Part shown: positions 17,153 through 26,025 of the stretch, piece after piece
How positions within the stretch are numbered: position 1 is the first letter of the stretch
How the letters are laid out: the number at the start of each line of letters is the position of its first letter
DNA from: Streptomyces tanashiensis
GTDB taxonomy: Bacteria; Actinomycetota; Actinomycetes; Streptomycetales; Streptomycetaceae
Reading direction: 5' to 3'
Length of the DNA: 64,000 nt
Assembly: GCF_014648895.1 (NCBI RefSeq)
Contig: NZ_BMRZ01000008.1
Coordinates: 265,477-329,476, forward strand
The notes under the pieces: model-generated
Databases searched by the model: none
What the model was told of the DNA's origin: nothing
What the model saw: only the letters and a program-made list of their open reading frames with translations
Position numbers and translations under genes: made by a program

Positions 17153-19489
17153 ATGAGCGGTATCGAGGACCCGGTCGACGACCTGAGGGTCACCCCGCCC
17201 AAGACCTGGGCGACGGGGCTGCCCGCCGTGACGCACGCGCTGGAGTACTCCCTGGGCCAGACGTCCCCGCGGCGCACGGCGCTGACGCTCCTGAACATCA
17301 ACCAGCCCCGGGGCATCGACTGTCCGGGCTGCGCGTGGCCGGAGCCCGCGCCGGGCAAGCGGCACAGGAACGAGTACTGCGAGAACGGCGCCAAGCACAT
17401 CAACGACGAGGCCACCTCCCGGCGCGTCACCCGGGACTTCTTCCGCGAGCACTCCATCGCGGAGCTCGACGGCATGTCCGACTACTGGCTCAATCAGCAG
17501 GGCCGGCTCACCGAGCCCATGGTGAAGCGGCCCGGCGCGACGCATTACGAGCCGATCGGCTGGGACGAGGCGCTCGGTCTGCTCGCCGGCGAGCTCAAGG
17601 CCCTCGACTCCCCCGACGAGGCTCTCTTCTACGTCTCCGGACGCCTGAACAACGAGGCCGCTTTCCTCCTCCAGCTCTTCGCGCGCGCCTACGGCACGAA
17701 CAATCTGCCGGACTGCTCCAACATGTGTCACGAGTCCAGCGGTTCCGCGATGTCGGAGACGCTCGGCATCGGCAAGGGCAGCGTCTCCCTGGACGACATC
17801 CACCACTCCGACCTCGTCTTCGTCGTGGGGCAGAACCCGGGCACCAACCATCCCCGGATGCTGTCGGCCCTGGAGGAGACCAAGCGCAACGGCGGGCAGG
17901 TCGTGGCCGTCAACACGCTGCCCGAGGCCGGACTCATGCGGTTCAAGCACCCGCAGAAGGCGCGGGGGATCATCGGCCGGGGCACGCCGATCGCCGACCA
18001 GTTCCTGCACATCCGCGCGGGCGGCGACCTCGCCCTCTTCCAGGCCCTGAACCGGCTGCTCCTGGAGGCCGAGGACGCCGCCCCGGGCACGGTGCTCGAC
18101 CGCTCCTTCATCGAGCGGAACACGACCGGTTTCGCGGAGTTCGCCGCGCACGCGCGGACGGTCTCCTGGGAGGACGTCCTGACGGCGACCGGGCTGTCCC
18201 GCGAGGAGATCCAGGAGGTCTTCGAACGGGTCCTGCGAAGCCAGCGGATCATCGTCTGCTGGGCGATGGGCCTCACCCAGCACAAGCACGGGGTCCCCAC
18301 CATCCGCGAGGTCGTCAACTTCCTCCTCGCGCGCGGCAACATCGGCAGGCCCGGCGCGGGCGTGTGCCCGGTGCGCGGCCACAGCAACGTCCAGGGCGAC
18401 CGCACGATGGGCGTGTGGGAGCGGATGCCGCAGGAGTTCCTCGACGCCCTGGAGCGGGAGTTCGGCTTCACCCCGCCCGCCCACCACGGTCTGGACGCGG
18501 TGAACGGCATCCGCGCCATGCACGAGGGGCGCGCGAAGGTCTTCCTGGGCGTCGCCGGGAACTTCGTACGGGCCACCCCCGACAGCGCGGTCACCGAGGA
18601 GGCGATGCGGGGGTGCCGCCTCACCGCGCACGTCTCCACCAAGCTCAACCGCTCCCACACGGTCTGCGGCGAGACCGCCCTGATCCTGCCCACACTGGGC
18701 CGCAGCGACCGGGACGTGCAGGGCGGCGTCGAGCAGTTCGTCACCGTCGAGGACTCCATGAGCGACGTCCACGCCTCCCGGGGGAAGCTGCCGCCCGCCT
18801 CCCCCGACCTGCTCAGCGAGGTCGCGATCGTCGCGCGTCTCGCGCGGGCGACCCTGGGCGACGCGCCGGAACTCCCCTGGGAGGACTTCGAGAACGACTA
18901 CGGCACCGTCCGTGACCGGATCTCCCGGGTCGTGCCCGGCTTCGAGGACTTCAACGCGCGCGTGGACCGGCCGGGCGGCTTCCACCTGCCCAACCCGGTG
19001 AACGAGGGGGTCTTCCCCACCCCGAGCGGCAAGGCCGTCTTCACGCGCAACGCGTTCACGATGCCGCACGTCCCGGAGGGACACCTGCTGCTGCAGACCC
19101 TCCGCTCGCACGACCAGTGGAACACCGTCTGGTACGCCCCGAACGACCGCTACCGCGGCATCCACGACGCCCGCCGGGTGGTCCTCGTCAACCCGGCCGA
19201 CCTCGACGCCCTCGGCCTCGCCGACCGCGAGCTCGTGGACCTGGTGGGCGTCTGGCACGACGGGCGGGAGCGGCGCGCGGAGGGCTTCCGGGTGGTCGCG
19301 TACCCCGCCAGCCGGGGTTCCGCGGCGGCCTACTACCCCGAGACCAACGTCCTGGTGCCGCTGGACAGCGTCGCCGACATCAGCAACTGCCCGACGTCCA
19401 AGGGCGTCGTGGTCCGTCTGGAGCCGGCCCGTGCCCCCGCGCCGGAAGGGGCGGCTTCGGGCGGGAGGAGCGAACCGTGGGGCGAGTGA
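17153..19489 (+). CDS. FdhF/YdeP-family molybdopterin oxidoreductase (copy 2)
   Basis: This 778-residue paralogue of the enzyme at 9961 has the same marks: Cys57 and Cys60 (DCPGCAWPEP), Cys76 (YCENGAKH) and the predicted Mo-ligand Cys192 (NLPDCSNMCHESSG). The stretch GQNPGTNHPRML and the C-terminal LRSHDQWNTVWYAPNDRYRG are typical of the branch. The ATG at 17153 was taken; GAGG lies about 11 bases above. The fdhD start overlaps its last codons, so the two are translationally coupled. That ties this copy, rather than copy 1, to sulfurtransferase-dependent maturation. Substrate unknown. Confidence 0.9.
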   Translation: MSGIEDPVDDLRVTPPKTWATGLPAVTHALEYSLGQTSPRRTALTLLNINQPRGIDCPGCAWPEPAPGKRHRNEYCENGAKHINDEATSRRVTRDFFREHSIAELDGMSDYWLNQQGRLTEPMVKRPGATHYEPIGWDEALGLLAGELKALDSPDEALFYVSGRLNNEAAFLLQLFARAYGTNNLPDCSNMCHESSGSAMSETLGIGKGSVSLDDIHHSDLVFVVGQNPGTNHPRMLSALEETKRNGGQVVAVNTLPEAGLMRFKHPQKARGIIGRGTPIADQFLHIRAGGDLALFQALNRLLLEAEDAAPGTVLDRSFIERNTTGFAEFAAHARTVSWEDVLTATGLSREEIQEVFERVLRSQRIIVCWAMGLTQHKHGVPTIREVVNFLLARGNIGRPGAGVCPVRGHSNVQGDRTMGVWERMPQEFLDALEREFGFTPPAHHGLDAVNGIRAMHEGRAKVFLGVAGNFVRATPDSAVTEEAMRGCRLTAHVSTKLNRSHTVCGETALILPTLGRSDRDVQGGVEQFVTVEDSMSDVHASRGKLPPASPDLLSEVAIVARLARATLGDAPELPWEDFENDYGTVRDRISRVVPGFEDFNARVDRPGGFHLPNPVNEGVFPTPSGKAVFTRNAFTMPHVPEGHLLLQTLRSHDQWNTVWYAPNDRYRGIHDARRVVLVNPADLDALGLADRELVDLVGVWHDGRERRAEGFRVVAYPASRGSAAAYYPETNVLVPLDSVADISNCPTSKGVVVRLEPARAPAPEGAASGGRSEPWGE

Positions 19490-20319
19490 CCGTGCGCCGT
19501 CGCGTGCTGCGCGTACGGGAGGGACACCCCTCCCACCGTCCGGACACCCTGGCCGCCGAGGAGCCGATGGAGATCCGCGTCGGCGGGCGGCCGCTGACCG
19601 TGACGATGCGCACCCCGGGCGACGACTTCGACCTGGCGGCCGGTTTCCTGGTGAGCGAGGGCGTGGTGCGTTCCGCCGAGGACGTGGCCGGCATCCGCTA
19701 CTGCGCGGGCGCCACCTCCGACGGGGGCAACACGTACAACGTGGTCGACGTCGTCCTCGCGCCCGACGTGGCCGCCCCCGACGCCTCCCTGGAGCGGAAC
19801 TTCTACACCACCTCCTCCTGCGGCCTGTGCGGCAAGGCGAGCCTGGACGCGGTGCGGACCACGGCCGCCTGGTCCGTCGCCGAGGACCCGCTGCGCGTCG
19901 GACCCGAGGTCCTGTCGGCGCTCCCCGACCGGCTGCGCGCGGCCCAGAAGGTCTTCGACCGCACCGGCGGGCTGCACGCGGCCGGGCTGTTCTCGGCCGA
20001 GGGCGAGCTGCTGTGCCTGCGGGAGGACGTCGGCCGGCACAACGCCGTCGACAAGGTCGTCGGGCACGCCCTGCGCTCGGGGCTCCTTCCGCTGCGCGGG
20101 ACGGTGCTGATGGTGAGCGGCCGGGCCTCCTTCGAGCTGGTGCAGAAGGCGGTGATGGCCGGGATCCCGCTGCTCGCGGCCGTGTCCGCCCCCTCCTCGC
20201 TCGCCGTGGACCTCGCCGCGGAGAGCGGTCTCACCCTGGTCGGCTTCCTGCGCGGGACGTCGATGAACGTGTACTGCGGCGACGACCGCCTGGAGGCGGA
20301 GCCCGTGGCCGTGGGGTGA
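19477..20319 (+). CDS. fdhD: Formate dehydrogenase accessory sulfurtransferase FdhD
   Basis: This 280-residue protein passes sulfur from a cysteine desulfurase to the molybdenum cofactor before it is loaded into FdhF-type enzymes. Cys115 and Cys118 in SSCGLCGK match the essential CxxC loop of E. coli FdhD. The NTY-N-VV strand and the VGRHNAVDK block are also conserved. The GTG at 19477 has GGGAGGAG 7 bases upstream and overlaps the end of the oxidoreductase gene. An N-terminal extension in the same frame has no support. Confidence 0.94.
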   Translation: MGRVTVRRRVLRVREGHPSHRPDTLAAEEPMEIRVGGRPLTVTMRTPGDDFDLAAGFLVSEGVVRSAEDVAGIRYCAGATSDGGNTYNVVDVVLAPDVAAPDASLERNFYTTSSCGLCGKASLDAVRTTAAWSVAEDPLRVGPEVLSALPDRLRAAQKVFDRTGGLHAAGLFSAEGELLCLREDVGRHNAVDKVVGHALRSGLLPLRGTVLMVSGRASFELVQKAVMAGIPLLAAVSAPSSLAVDLAAESGLTLVGFLRGTSMNVYCGDDRLEAEPVAVG

Positions 20320-20367
20320 CGGGGGCGTCGACTGGCGTTCCGGCAGGTGGTCCGGTAGACCCGTGGG

Positions 20368-21297
20368 GTGCTGTTCCGTCAACTCGAGTACCTGGTGGCC
20401 CTCTCGCGTGAACGCCACTTCGCCCGCGCCGCCCAGGCCTGCCACGTCTCCCAGCCGGCCCTCTCGGAGGCGATCCGGAAGCTGGAGGACGAGCTGGGCG
20501 TCCCGCTGGTGCTGCGCGGCCGGCGGTACGAGGGCCTCACGCCCGAGGGCGAGCGCGTCGTGGTGTGGGCGCAGCGGCTCCTGGCCGACCGTGACGCCCT
20601 GAAGAGCGAGGTCGGCGCCCTGCGGACGGGGCTGAGCGGCCGGATACGGATCGGCTCGGTGCCGACCGCGTCCGGCGCGGTCGCCCTGCTGACGGCGCCG
20701 TTCTGTCTGGCGCACCCGCTGGTGACCGTGGAGGTGGCGGCGGACCTCCGGTCGGAGGACATCCTGCGGCAGCTGCGGAACTTCGAGCTCGACGCCGGGG
20801 TGACGTATCTGCACAAGGGGCTCGCGGAGCACTTCCGGGCGGTGCCGCTGTACGAGGAGCGGTACGTGCTCCTCACCGGTACCGCCGACACCCCCGAGCA
20901 CCGGTCGACGGCGACGTGGGCGGAGGCCTCGCGGCTGCCGCTCTGTCTGCTGACGGAGGCCATGCAGGGGCGGCAGGTGCTCGACGAGGTGTTCGCCGAG
21001 GCGGGGGTGCGGCCCTCGCCCCGGGTCGAGACGGACTCGGTGGCGGCCCTCTTCGCCCATGTGCGGACCGGCCGTTGGGCCGGGATCGTGCCGCACGCCT
21101 GGCTGCACGTCTTCGGGGTGCCGCACGGCATGCGGGCGGTGCCGATGACCGAGCCGGCGCGGTCGGTGCCCGTCGGTCTGGTGACGGTCGTCCGGGAGCC
21201 GGAGTCCGTGATGGCGCGGGCGCTGCGGGAGGTCGCCGGCCGCACCGATGTCGCCGCCGCCCTCGACCGGCTCCCGGGAGACCCCGTACCGCGGTGA
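20368..21297 (+). CDS. LysR-family transcriptional regulator
   Basis: This 309-residue regulator has an N-terminal winged helix (residues 3-62: FRQLEYLVALSRERHFARAA, then CHVSQPALSEAIRKLEDELG) and a periplasmic-binding-type effector domain from about 92 to 295. The GTG at 20368 has no clear ribosome-binding site, and TAGAC lies shortly upstream, so the message may be leaderless. It begins 48 bases after fdhD on the same strand. A role in controlling the molybdoenzyme island is possible from position alone; LysR proteins near formate dehydrogenase genes are common in Streptomyces. The effector is unknown. Confidence 0.9.
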   Translation: MLFRQLEYLVALSRERHFARAAQACHVSQPALSEAIRKLEDELGVPLVLRGRRYEGLTPEGERVVVWAQRLLADRDALKSEVGALRTGLSGRIRIGSVPTASGAVALLTAPFCLAHPLVTVEVAADLRSEDILRQLRNFELDAGVTYLHKGLAEHFRAVPLYEERYVLLTGTADTPEHRSTATWAEASRLPLCLLTEAMQGRQVLDEVFAEAGVRPSPRVETDSVAALFAHVRTGRWAGIVPHAWLHVFGVPHGMRAVPMTEPARSVPVGLVTVVREPESVMARALREVAGRTDVAAALDRLPGDPVPR

Positions 21298-21322
21298 CTC
21301 GGTAGCCGGTCGGAAAAAGGGA

Positions 21323-21349
21323 CATGGGGCCGCTCGGGACGACCCCATG
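21323..21349. terminator. Weak hairpin between convergent LysR and Clp genes
   Basis: CATGGGG (21323-21329) and CCCCATG (21343-21349) form a 7-bp stem with a 13-base loop in the 75-bp convergent gap. There is no clear T-tract. Confidence 0.35.
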
Positions 21350-21372
21350 CCCCTGCTCGTGCGCGGTGGCCC

Positions 21373-23889
21373 TCAGGCCGCCGCGGCGTCGCTCCCCACG
21401 TCCGCGTGCTTGCGGACCGTGCAGTGCAGCGAGTCGTCCACGACGTCGGCGACGATCGTGTCGCCGGGGTCGGCCTCGCCGCCGAGCAGCAGGGAGGCGA
21501 CGCGGTTGTCGAGCTCCGTCTGGATCGTGCGGCGCAGCGGCCGGGCACCGAACGCCGGCTGGTAGCCGTGGGCGACGAGCAGCTTCTTCGCCGCCTCGGT
21601 GACCTCCAGGGTCATGCCCTGCGCGTGGACGCGGTGCTTGCTGCGGTCGAGGAGGTGGTCGACGATCTCCGACAGGTCCGCCTCGGTGAGGCTGTGGAAG
21701 ACGATGATGTCGTCGATGCGGTTGAGGAACTCGGGCAGGAAGCGGCCCCGTAGGTCCTCCATCAGGTCGTCCTTCAGTTCGGCCGCGTCTCCCTCGTGGG
21801 CGAGGATCCGGTGGGCGCCGATGTTGGACGTCATGATGACGACGCAGTGGCGGAAGTCGACCGTGCGGCCCTGTCCGTCCGTGAGGCGCCCGTCGTCGAG
21901 GATCTGGAGCAGCGTGTTGAAGACGTCGGGGTGCCCCTTCTCGATCTCGTCGAAGAGCACGACGCTGTACGGCTGGCGCCGGACCTTCTCGGTGAGCTGG
22001 CCGGCCTCCTCGTAGCCGACGTATCCGGGAGGTGCGCCGACGAGCCGGGCTACGGTGTGCTTCTCCTGGAACTCGCTCATGTCGAACCGGATCATGCGGT
22101 CCTCGGCGCCGAAGAGCAGCTCGGCGAGGGTCTTGGCGAGCTCGGTCTTGCCGACTCCCGTGGGCCCGAGGAAGAGGAAGGAGCCGACGGGCCGGTTCGG
22201 GTCGCCCATGCCCGCCCGGTTGCGGCGCACGGCCTCGGAGACCGCGGTGACCGCCTCGTCCTGGCCGACGATCCTGGCGTGCATCTCCTCCTCCAGCTTG
22301 AGGAGCTTCTCCTTCTCGCTGGCGGTGAGCTGCGAGACGGGAATGCCGGTCCGGCGGGAGACGATGTCGGCGATGTCGGCGGCCGTGACCGAGACGACGC
22401 CCTCGCGGCGCTCCTCGATCCCGGCGAGCTCGCCCTCGACCTCGGCGATCTGGTCCTTGAGTTCCTTGGCCTTCTCGAAGTCCTCGCCGGCGACGGCCTG
22501 GTCCTTCTCGCGGCGGAGTTTCGCCAGCTTGTCCTGGCGGCTGACGACCTCGGTGGAGCGGCCGCCGCTGCGGAGCCGTACGCGCGCGCCGGCCTGGTCC
22601 ATCAGGTCGATGGCCTTGTCGGGCAGGAAGCGGTCGCTGATGTAGCGGTCGGAGAGTTCGGCCGCCGCCGCGAGGGCACCGTCGGCGAAGCGGACCTGAT
22701 GGTGGGCCTCGTAGGCGTCGCGGAGCCCTTCGAGGATCTGCACGGTCTCCTCGACGGTCGGCTCCGGGATGAGGACGGGCTGGAAGCGGCGTTCGAGGGC
22801 GGCGTCCTTCTCGATGTGCTTGCGGTACTCGTCGATGGTGGTGGCGCCCACGACGTGCAGTTCACCGCGGGCGAGGGCGGGCTTGAGCATGTTGCCCGCG
22901 TCCATCGAGCCCTCGCCGGTGGCGCCGGCGCCGACGACCGTGTGCAGCTCGTCGATGAAGAGGATGATGTCGCCGCTCGCCTCCTGGACGTCCTCGATGA
23001 CCTTCTTGAGGCGTTCCTCGAACTGTCCCCGGTACTGCGCTCCGGCCACCATGCCGGACAGGTCCAGGGAGACGACCCGCTTGCCCTTCAGGGTGTCGGG
23101 GACCTCGTCCGCGACGATGCGCTGCGCGAGCCCCTCGACGATGGCGGTCTTGCCGACGCCGGGCTCTCCGATGAGCACGGGGTTGTTCTTGGAGCGGCGG
23201 GAGAGGATCTCGATGGTCTGCTCGATCTCGTCGGCCCGGCCGACGACGGGGTCGAGCCTGCCCGCCCTGGCCTCCTCCGTCAGGTCCCGGCCGTACTCGT
23301 CGAGGGTCGTGGCCGGCTGCTTCGCCGCGGCGGGGGCGCCGCCCGGCTCCGGGCGGGCCGCCTGGTCGGTGAGGCCGCGCAGCTTCCTCACGTCCAGGTC
23401 CTCGGCCCGCAGGAAGCGGGAGGCGCCGGAGTCGGCGTCGCCGAGGAGGGCGCTGAGGATGTGCTCGGGGCCGATGTAGGAGACGCCGGCCGCCTGCGAG
23501 TAGGCGTGGGCGGTGGCGAGGGTCCGCTTGGCCGCCGGGGTGAGTCCGGGCTCGGCGGAGGGCTCCGCGGACTCCCGGGGAAGCACCTCGGCGAGCTGCC
23601 CGGCGAGCCGGTCGGGGTCCACCCCGCCCTGGGCGAGCAGCCTGCGGGCCGGCTCGACCTGGGTCGCCGCCCACAGGAGGTGTTCGGTGTCGAGGTCGGA
23701 GCTGCCGTCCTCGTCGGCCTTGCGGGCGGCCGTGTTCAGCAGTTCGTGGGAGGACTCGGTCAGCAGCCGTCCGATGGGCACGCGCTGCACCGCGGGGGGC
23801 GACGACGCCGGCGACATGCCGAAGAACCGGTTGAACAGGTCGCTGAACGGATCCGACGAACCGAAGGACGAACCGAACGCCATCGACAT
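21373..23889 (-). CDS. Clp/Hsp100 AAA+ ATPase
   Basis: This 838-residue protein has a Gly/Phe-rich start, a double Clp-N domain (about 40-180), AAA-1 with GEPGVGKTA, a short ClpC-type coiled-coil insert (KLAKLRREKDQAVAGEDFEK onward) and AAA-2 with GPTGVGKTE. The ClpB-type long M domain is absent. The segment after MTSNIGAHRIL lacks the LGF-like tripeptide that lets ClpC dock on ClpP. It may therefore be a stand-alone unfoldase/disaggregase rather than a protease subunit; this is inference. The ATG at 23889 has GGGAG 6 bases upstream. A single TTGAGT, half of an HspR (HAIR) site, lies in the leader. Confidence 0.92.
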   Translation of the reverse strand: MSMAFGSSFGSSDPFSDLFNRFFGMSPASSPPAVQRVPIGRLLTESSHELLNTAARKADEDGSSDLDTEHLLWAATQVEPARRLLAQGGVDPDRLAGQLAEVLPRESAEPSAEPGLTPAAKRTLATAHAYSQAAGVSYIGPEHILSALLGDADSGASRFLRAEDLDVRKLRGLTDQAARPEPGGAPAAAKQPATTLDEYGRDLTEEARAGRLDPVVGRADEIEQTIEILSRRSKNNPVLIGEPGVGKTAIVEGLAQRIVADEVPDTLKGKRVVSLDLSGMVAGAQYRGQFEERLKKVIEDVQEASGDIILFIDELHTVVGAGATGEGSMDAGNMLKPALARGELHVVGATTIDEYRKHIEKDAALERRFQPVLIPEPTVEETVQILEGLRDAYEAHHQVRFADGALAAAAELSDRYISDRFLPDKAIDLMDQAGARVRLRSGGRSTEVVSRQDKLAKLRREKDQAVAGEDFEKAKELKDQIAEVEGELAGIEERREGVVSVTAADIADIVSRRTGIPVSQLTASEKEKLLKLEEEMHARIVGQDEAVTAVSEAVRRNRAGMGDPNRPVGSFLFLGPTGVGKTELAKTLAELLFGAEDRMIRFDMSEFQEKHTVARLVGAPPGYVGYEEAGQLTEKVRRQPYSVVLFDEIEKGHPDVFNTLLQILDDGRLTDGQGRTVDFRHCVVIMTSNIGAHRILAHEGDAAELKDDLMEDLRGRFLPEFLNRIDDIIVFHSLTEADLSEIVDHLLDRSKHRVHAQGMTLEVTEAAKKLLVAHGYQPAFGARPLRRTIQTELDNRVASLLLGGEADPGDTIVADVVDDSLHCTVRKHADVGSDAAAA

Positions 23890-24005
23890 GGCAGCTCCCG
23901 AAAGCGCGGAAAGGGGTCACACCCACTCAAACCCGGCACCCACCGCTCCGCAATCGGAGCGGGACCGGCGGTGCGTCCAGCGGCCGCCCGGCCCGCACCG
24001 GCCCT

Positions 24006-24050
24006 TCGCCACCTGGACCGCCCCGGACGCCCCTCGCCACCTGGACCGCC
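24006..24050. repeat. 17-bp direct repeat, period 28, upstream of the membrane protein gene
   Basis: TCGCCACCTGGACCGCC occurs at 24006-24022 and 24034-24050 in the region between the divergent Clp and membrane-protein genes. The surrounding bases are C-rich low-complexity sequence; no regulatory role is evident. Confidence 0.6.
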
Positions 24051-24156
24051 CACACGCCCCGCGGCACCCGGACCGACCCGCGCGACCCCCGACACGCCCA
24101 CCCCCGCGCGCGCCCGAAATGCCCGGATCGCGGCGCGGGCCGTCGACCATGGCCCC

Positions 24157-25458
24157 ATGACCTCCGCGATCCCGCCGAATGCCCCGGACGCCCCGGACGC
24201 CCCGGCTCCCGGCCCCCAGGTCCGTGCCACCACGCTCGTACGGCACGCCAAGCTGTGGCTCGTACCGACCGTCCTGTGCGCCCTGGTGTCGCTGCTGCTG
24301 TCGCTCCTCTACATGGGGGGCATCCTCAGCCCGGGCGACCACCTGAACCGGCTGCCCATCGCCCTGGTCGACGAGGACGAGGGCCGCCCGCTGCCGGGGC
24401 AGTCGGAGAACCTGGGGAAGCAGATCACCGACGCCATCGCCTCGACGGGCTCCTCGAAGACCACCGTCGACTGGCGTCGCCTCGACCGCGCGGCAGCCCA
24501 GGACGCGCTGGACTCCGGCAAGGTCTTCGGCGCCCTGGTCGTCCCGGCGGACTTCACGGCGTCCGTCGCCGCGCTGACCACGGAGCGGGCGACGGCCCGC
24601 CCGACGCTCACCGTCCTCACCAATCCCGGCCTCGGCAGCCTGGGCTCCTCACTCGCGTCCCAGATCAACCAGGGCGCGGCGCACCAGGCCTCGCTGACCA
24701 TCGGCAAGCAGCTCTCGGCCTCCTCGGCCGTACCGACCACGCGGCTGCTGCTCGCCGACCCGGTCGCGGTCACCACCCGCGTCGGCCATCCCATCGGCCG
24801 GCACAGCGGACTGGGTCTGACCGCCTTCTACTACACGCTGCTGCTCGTCCTGGCCGGGTTCATCGGCGGCAACCTCGTCCACAGCGGCGTCGACACCGCG
24901 CTCGGCTACGCCGACAGCGAGATCGGGCCCTGGCACACCCGCCGGCCGACGGTCCCCGTCAACCGCACCCAGACGCTCGTCCTGAAGATGCTGATGACCG
25001 CCGGGATCTCGCTCCTGACCACCACGATCGTCATGGTCGCCACGATCGCGATCCTGGGCATGGACGCCGGCCACCTGCCGATGCTCTGGCTCTTCTCCTA
25101 CTGCGCGACGGTCGCCGTCGGCCTGGGCGTCCAGGCCATCAACGCCGCCTTCGGCGGGATCGGCCAGCTCGTGTCCATGTTCGTCTTCATCGCACTGGCC
25201 CTCCCCTCCTCCGGGGCGACCGTCCCCCTGGAGGCCACCCCGGCCTTCTACCGCTTCCTCGGCGTCTTCGAGCCGATGCACCAGCTCAGCGCGGGCGTCC
25301 GGTCCATCCTGTACTTCGACGCCCGCGCCGACGCGGGACTCGCCCGCGGCTGGATCATGATCGCGGTCGGCGTGGTGGTGGCCCTGGCGTTCGGCTTCGC
25401 CATGACCCACTACTACGACCGCAGGGGGCTGCGCCGCCTCACGCCGCAGCCCGCGTGA
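24157..25458 (+). CDS. YhgE/Pip-like (ABC-2/DUF3533-type) membrane protein
   Basis: This 433-residue protein has one N-terminal transmembrane segment (WLVPTVLCALVSLLLSLLYM), a large extracytoplasmic domain (about 60-210) and five hydrophobic segments in the C-terminal half. The N-terminal segment is followed by IALVDEDEG, a pattern of the YhgE/Pip and SNG1-type ABC-2 permease relatives. No ATPase gene is adjacent. The ATG at 24157 has no clear ribosome-binding site, so the message may be leaderless. Function unknown; related proteins act in membrane stress, phage infection or type VII secretion. It ends 4 bases from a convergent gene. Confidence 0.72.
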   Translation: MTSAIPPNAPDAPDAPAPGPQVRATTLVRHAKLWLVPTVLCALVSLLLSLLYMGGILSPGDHLNRLPIALVDEDEGRPLPGQSENLGKQITDAIASTGSSKTTVDWRRLDRAAAQDALDSGKVFGALVVPADFTASVAALTTERATARPTLTVLTNPGLGSLGSSLASQINQGAAHQASLTIGKQLSASSAVPTTRLLLADPVAVTTRVGHPIGRHSGLGLTAFYYTLLLVLAGFIGGNLVHSGVDTALGYADSEIGPWHTRRPTVPVNRTQTLVLKMLMTAGISLLTTTIVMVATIAILGMDAGHLPMLWLFSYCATVAVGLGVQAINAAFGGIGQLVSMFVFIALALPSSGATVPLEATPAFYRFLGVFEPMHQLSAGVRSILYFDARADAGLARGWIMIAVGVVVALAFGFAMTHYYDRRGLRRLTPQPA

Positions 25459-25462
25459 GCGA

Positions 25463-25969
25463 CTACCAGGGGCGGCTGAACTGGATGGAGCGGTTGTCGT
25501 TCCGGGTGTTCCACAGGGTGGAGTGGCCGGACCGGGCGCCGACCATGTCGAAGGCGCCCTTGTAGCCGGCGCTGTAGTAGACGGTGCCGATGTAGCCCTC
25601 GTACCAGTTGTAGGCGGAGGCGGCGTTGTTGCCGGCGACCTGGCCGCTGCCCGTGCCGGTGTTGGGGCAGAAGTAGAGCGGCCGGGCGGGGGAGTACGGC
25701 ATCTTGAGGGCCAGCATGTCGTAGATGTTGTGGCCGATGTTGACCCAGGCGCCCTTGTAGTCGGGGCTGTAGTAGAGGCGGAAGCGGTACTCCTCCGACT
25801 GGTTGGCACACTTCTCCATCGACATGATGGTCATCTCGTCGCTGGAGATCCACGCGGTGGGGTCGCCCTCCGCGTGGGCCATGCCCGTGCCTGAGAAGGC
25901 GGAGGCGCCCATCACGGCGGCGACGAGGGCGGCGCGCAGGCGGCGCCGCGAGGTGGTCGAGGTCTGCAT
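25463..25969 (-). CDS. Secreted small protein with crystallin-like repeats
   Basis: This 168-residue protein has a clear signal peptide (RRRLRAALVAAVMGASAF, cleavage after AHA). The mature part contains two copies of a YYSxxYKGA motif (YYSPDYKGAW and YYSAGYKGAF), each followed by an aromatic/Asn-rich strand. Two cysteines, one in each half, could form a disulfide. The repeat resembles the beta-gamma-crystallin fold of Streptomyces extracellular protease inhibitors (I36/SMPI-like), but that is only a resemblance. Secreted inhibitor or structural protein are both possible. The start ATG at 25969 gives the cleanest signal peptide. Confidence 0.65.
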   Translation of the reverse strand: MQTSTTSRRRLRAALVAAVMGASAFSGTGMAHAEGDPTAWISSDEMTIMSMEKCANQSEEYRFRLYYSPDYKGAWVNIGHNIYDMLALKMPYSPARPLYFCPNTGTGSGQVAGNNAASAYNWYEGYIGTVYYSAGYKGAFDMVGARSGHSTLWNTRNDNRSIQFSRPW

Positions 25970-26025
25970 CGGTGTCTCCGGAGTGATCGTCGGTACGGAA
26001 CAGGTGAAGGAAGGAAGCAGTGGGG

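Noticed and set aside
23900..23940. HAIR (HspR) operator upstream of the Clp gene
   Set aside because: Only one TTGAGT half-site is visible, without the partner ACTCAAG at the right spacing.
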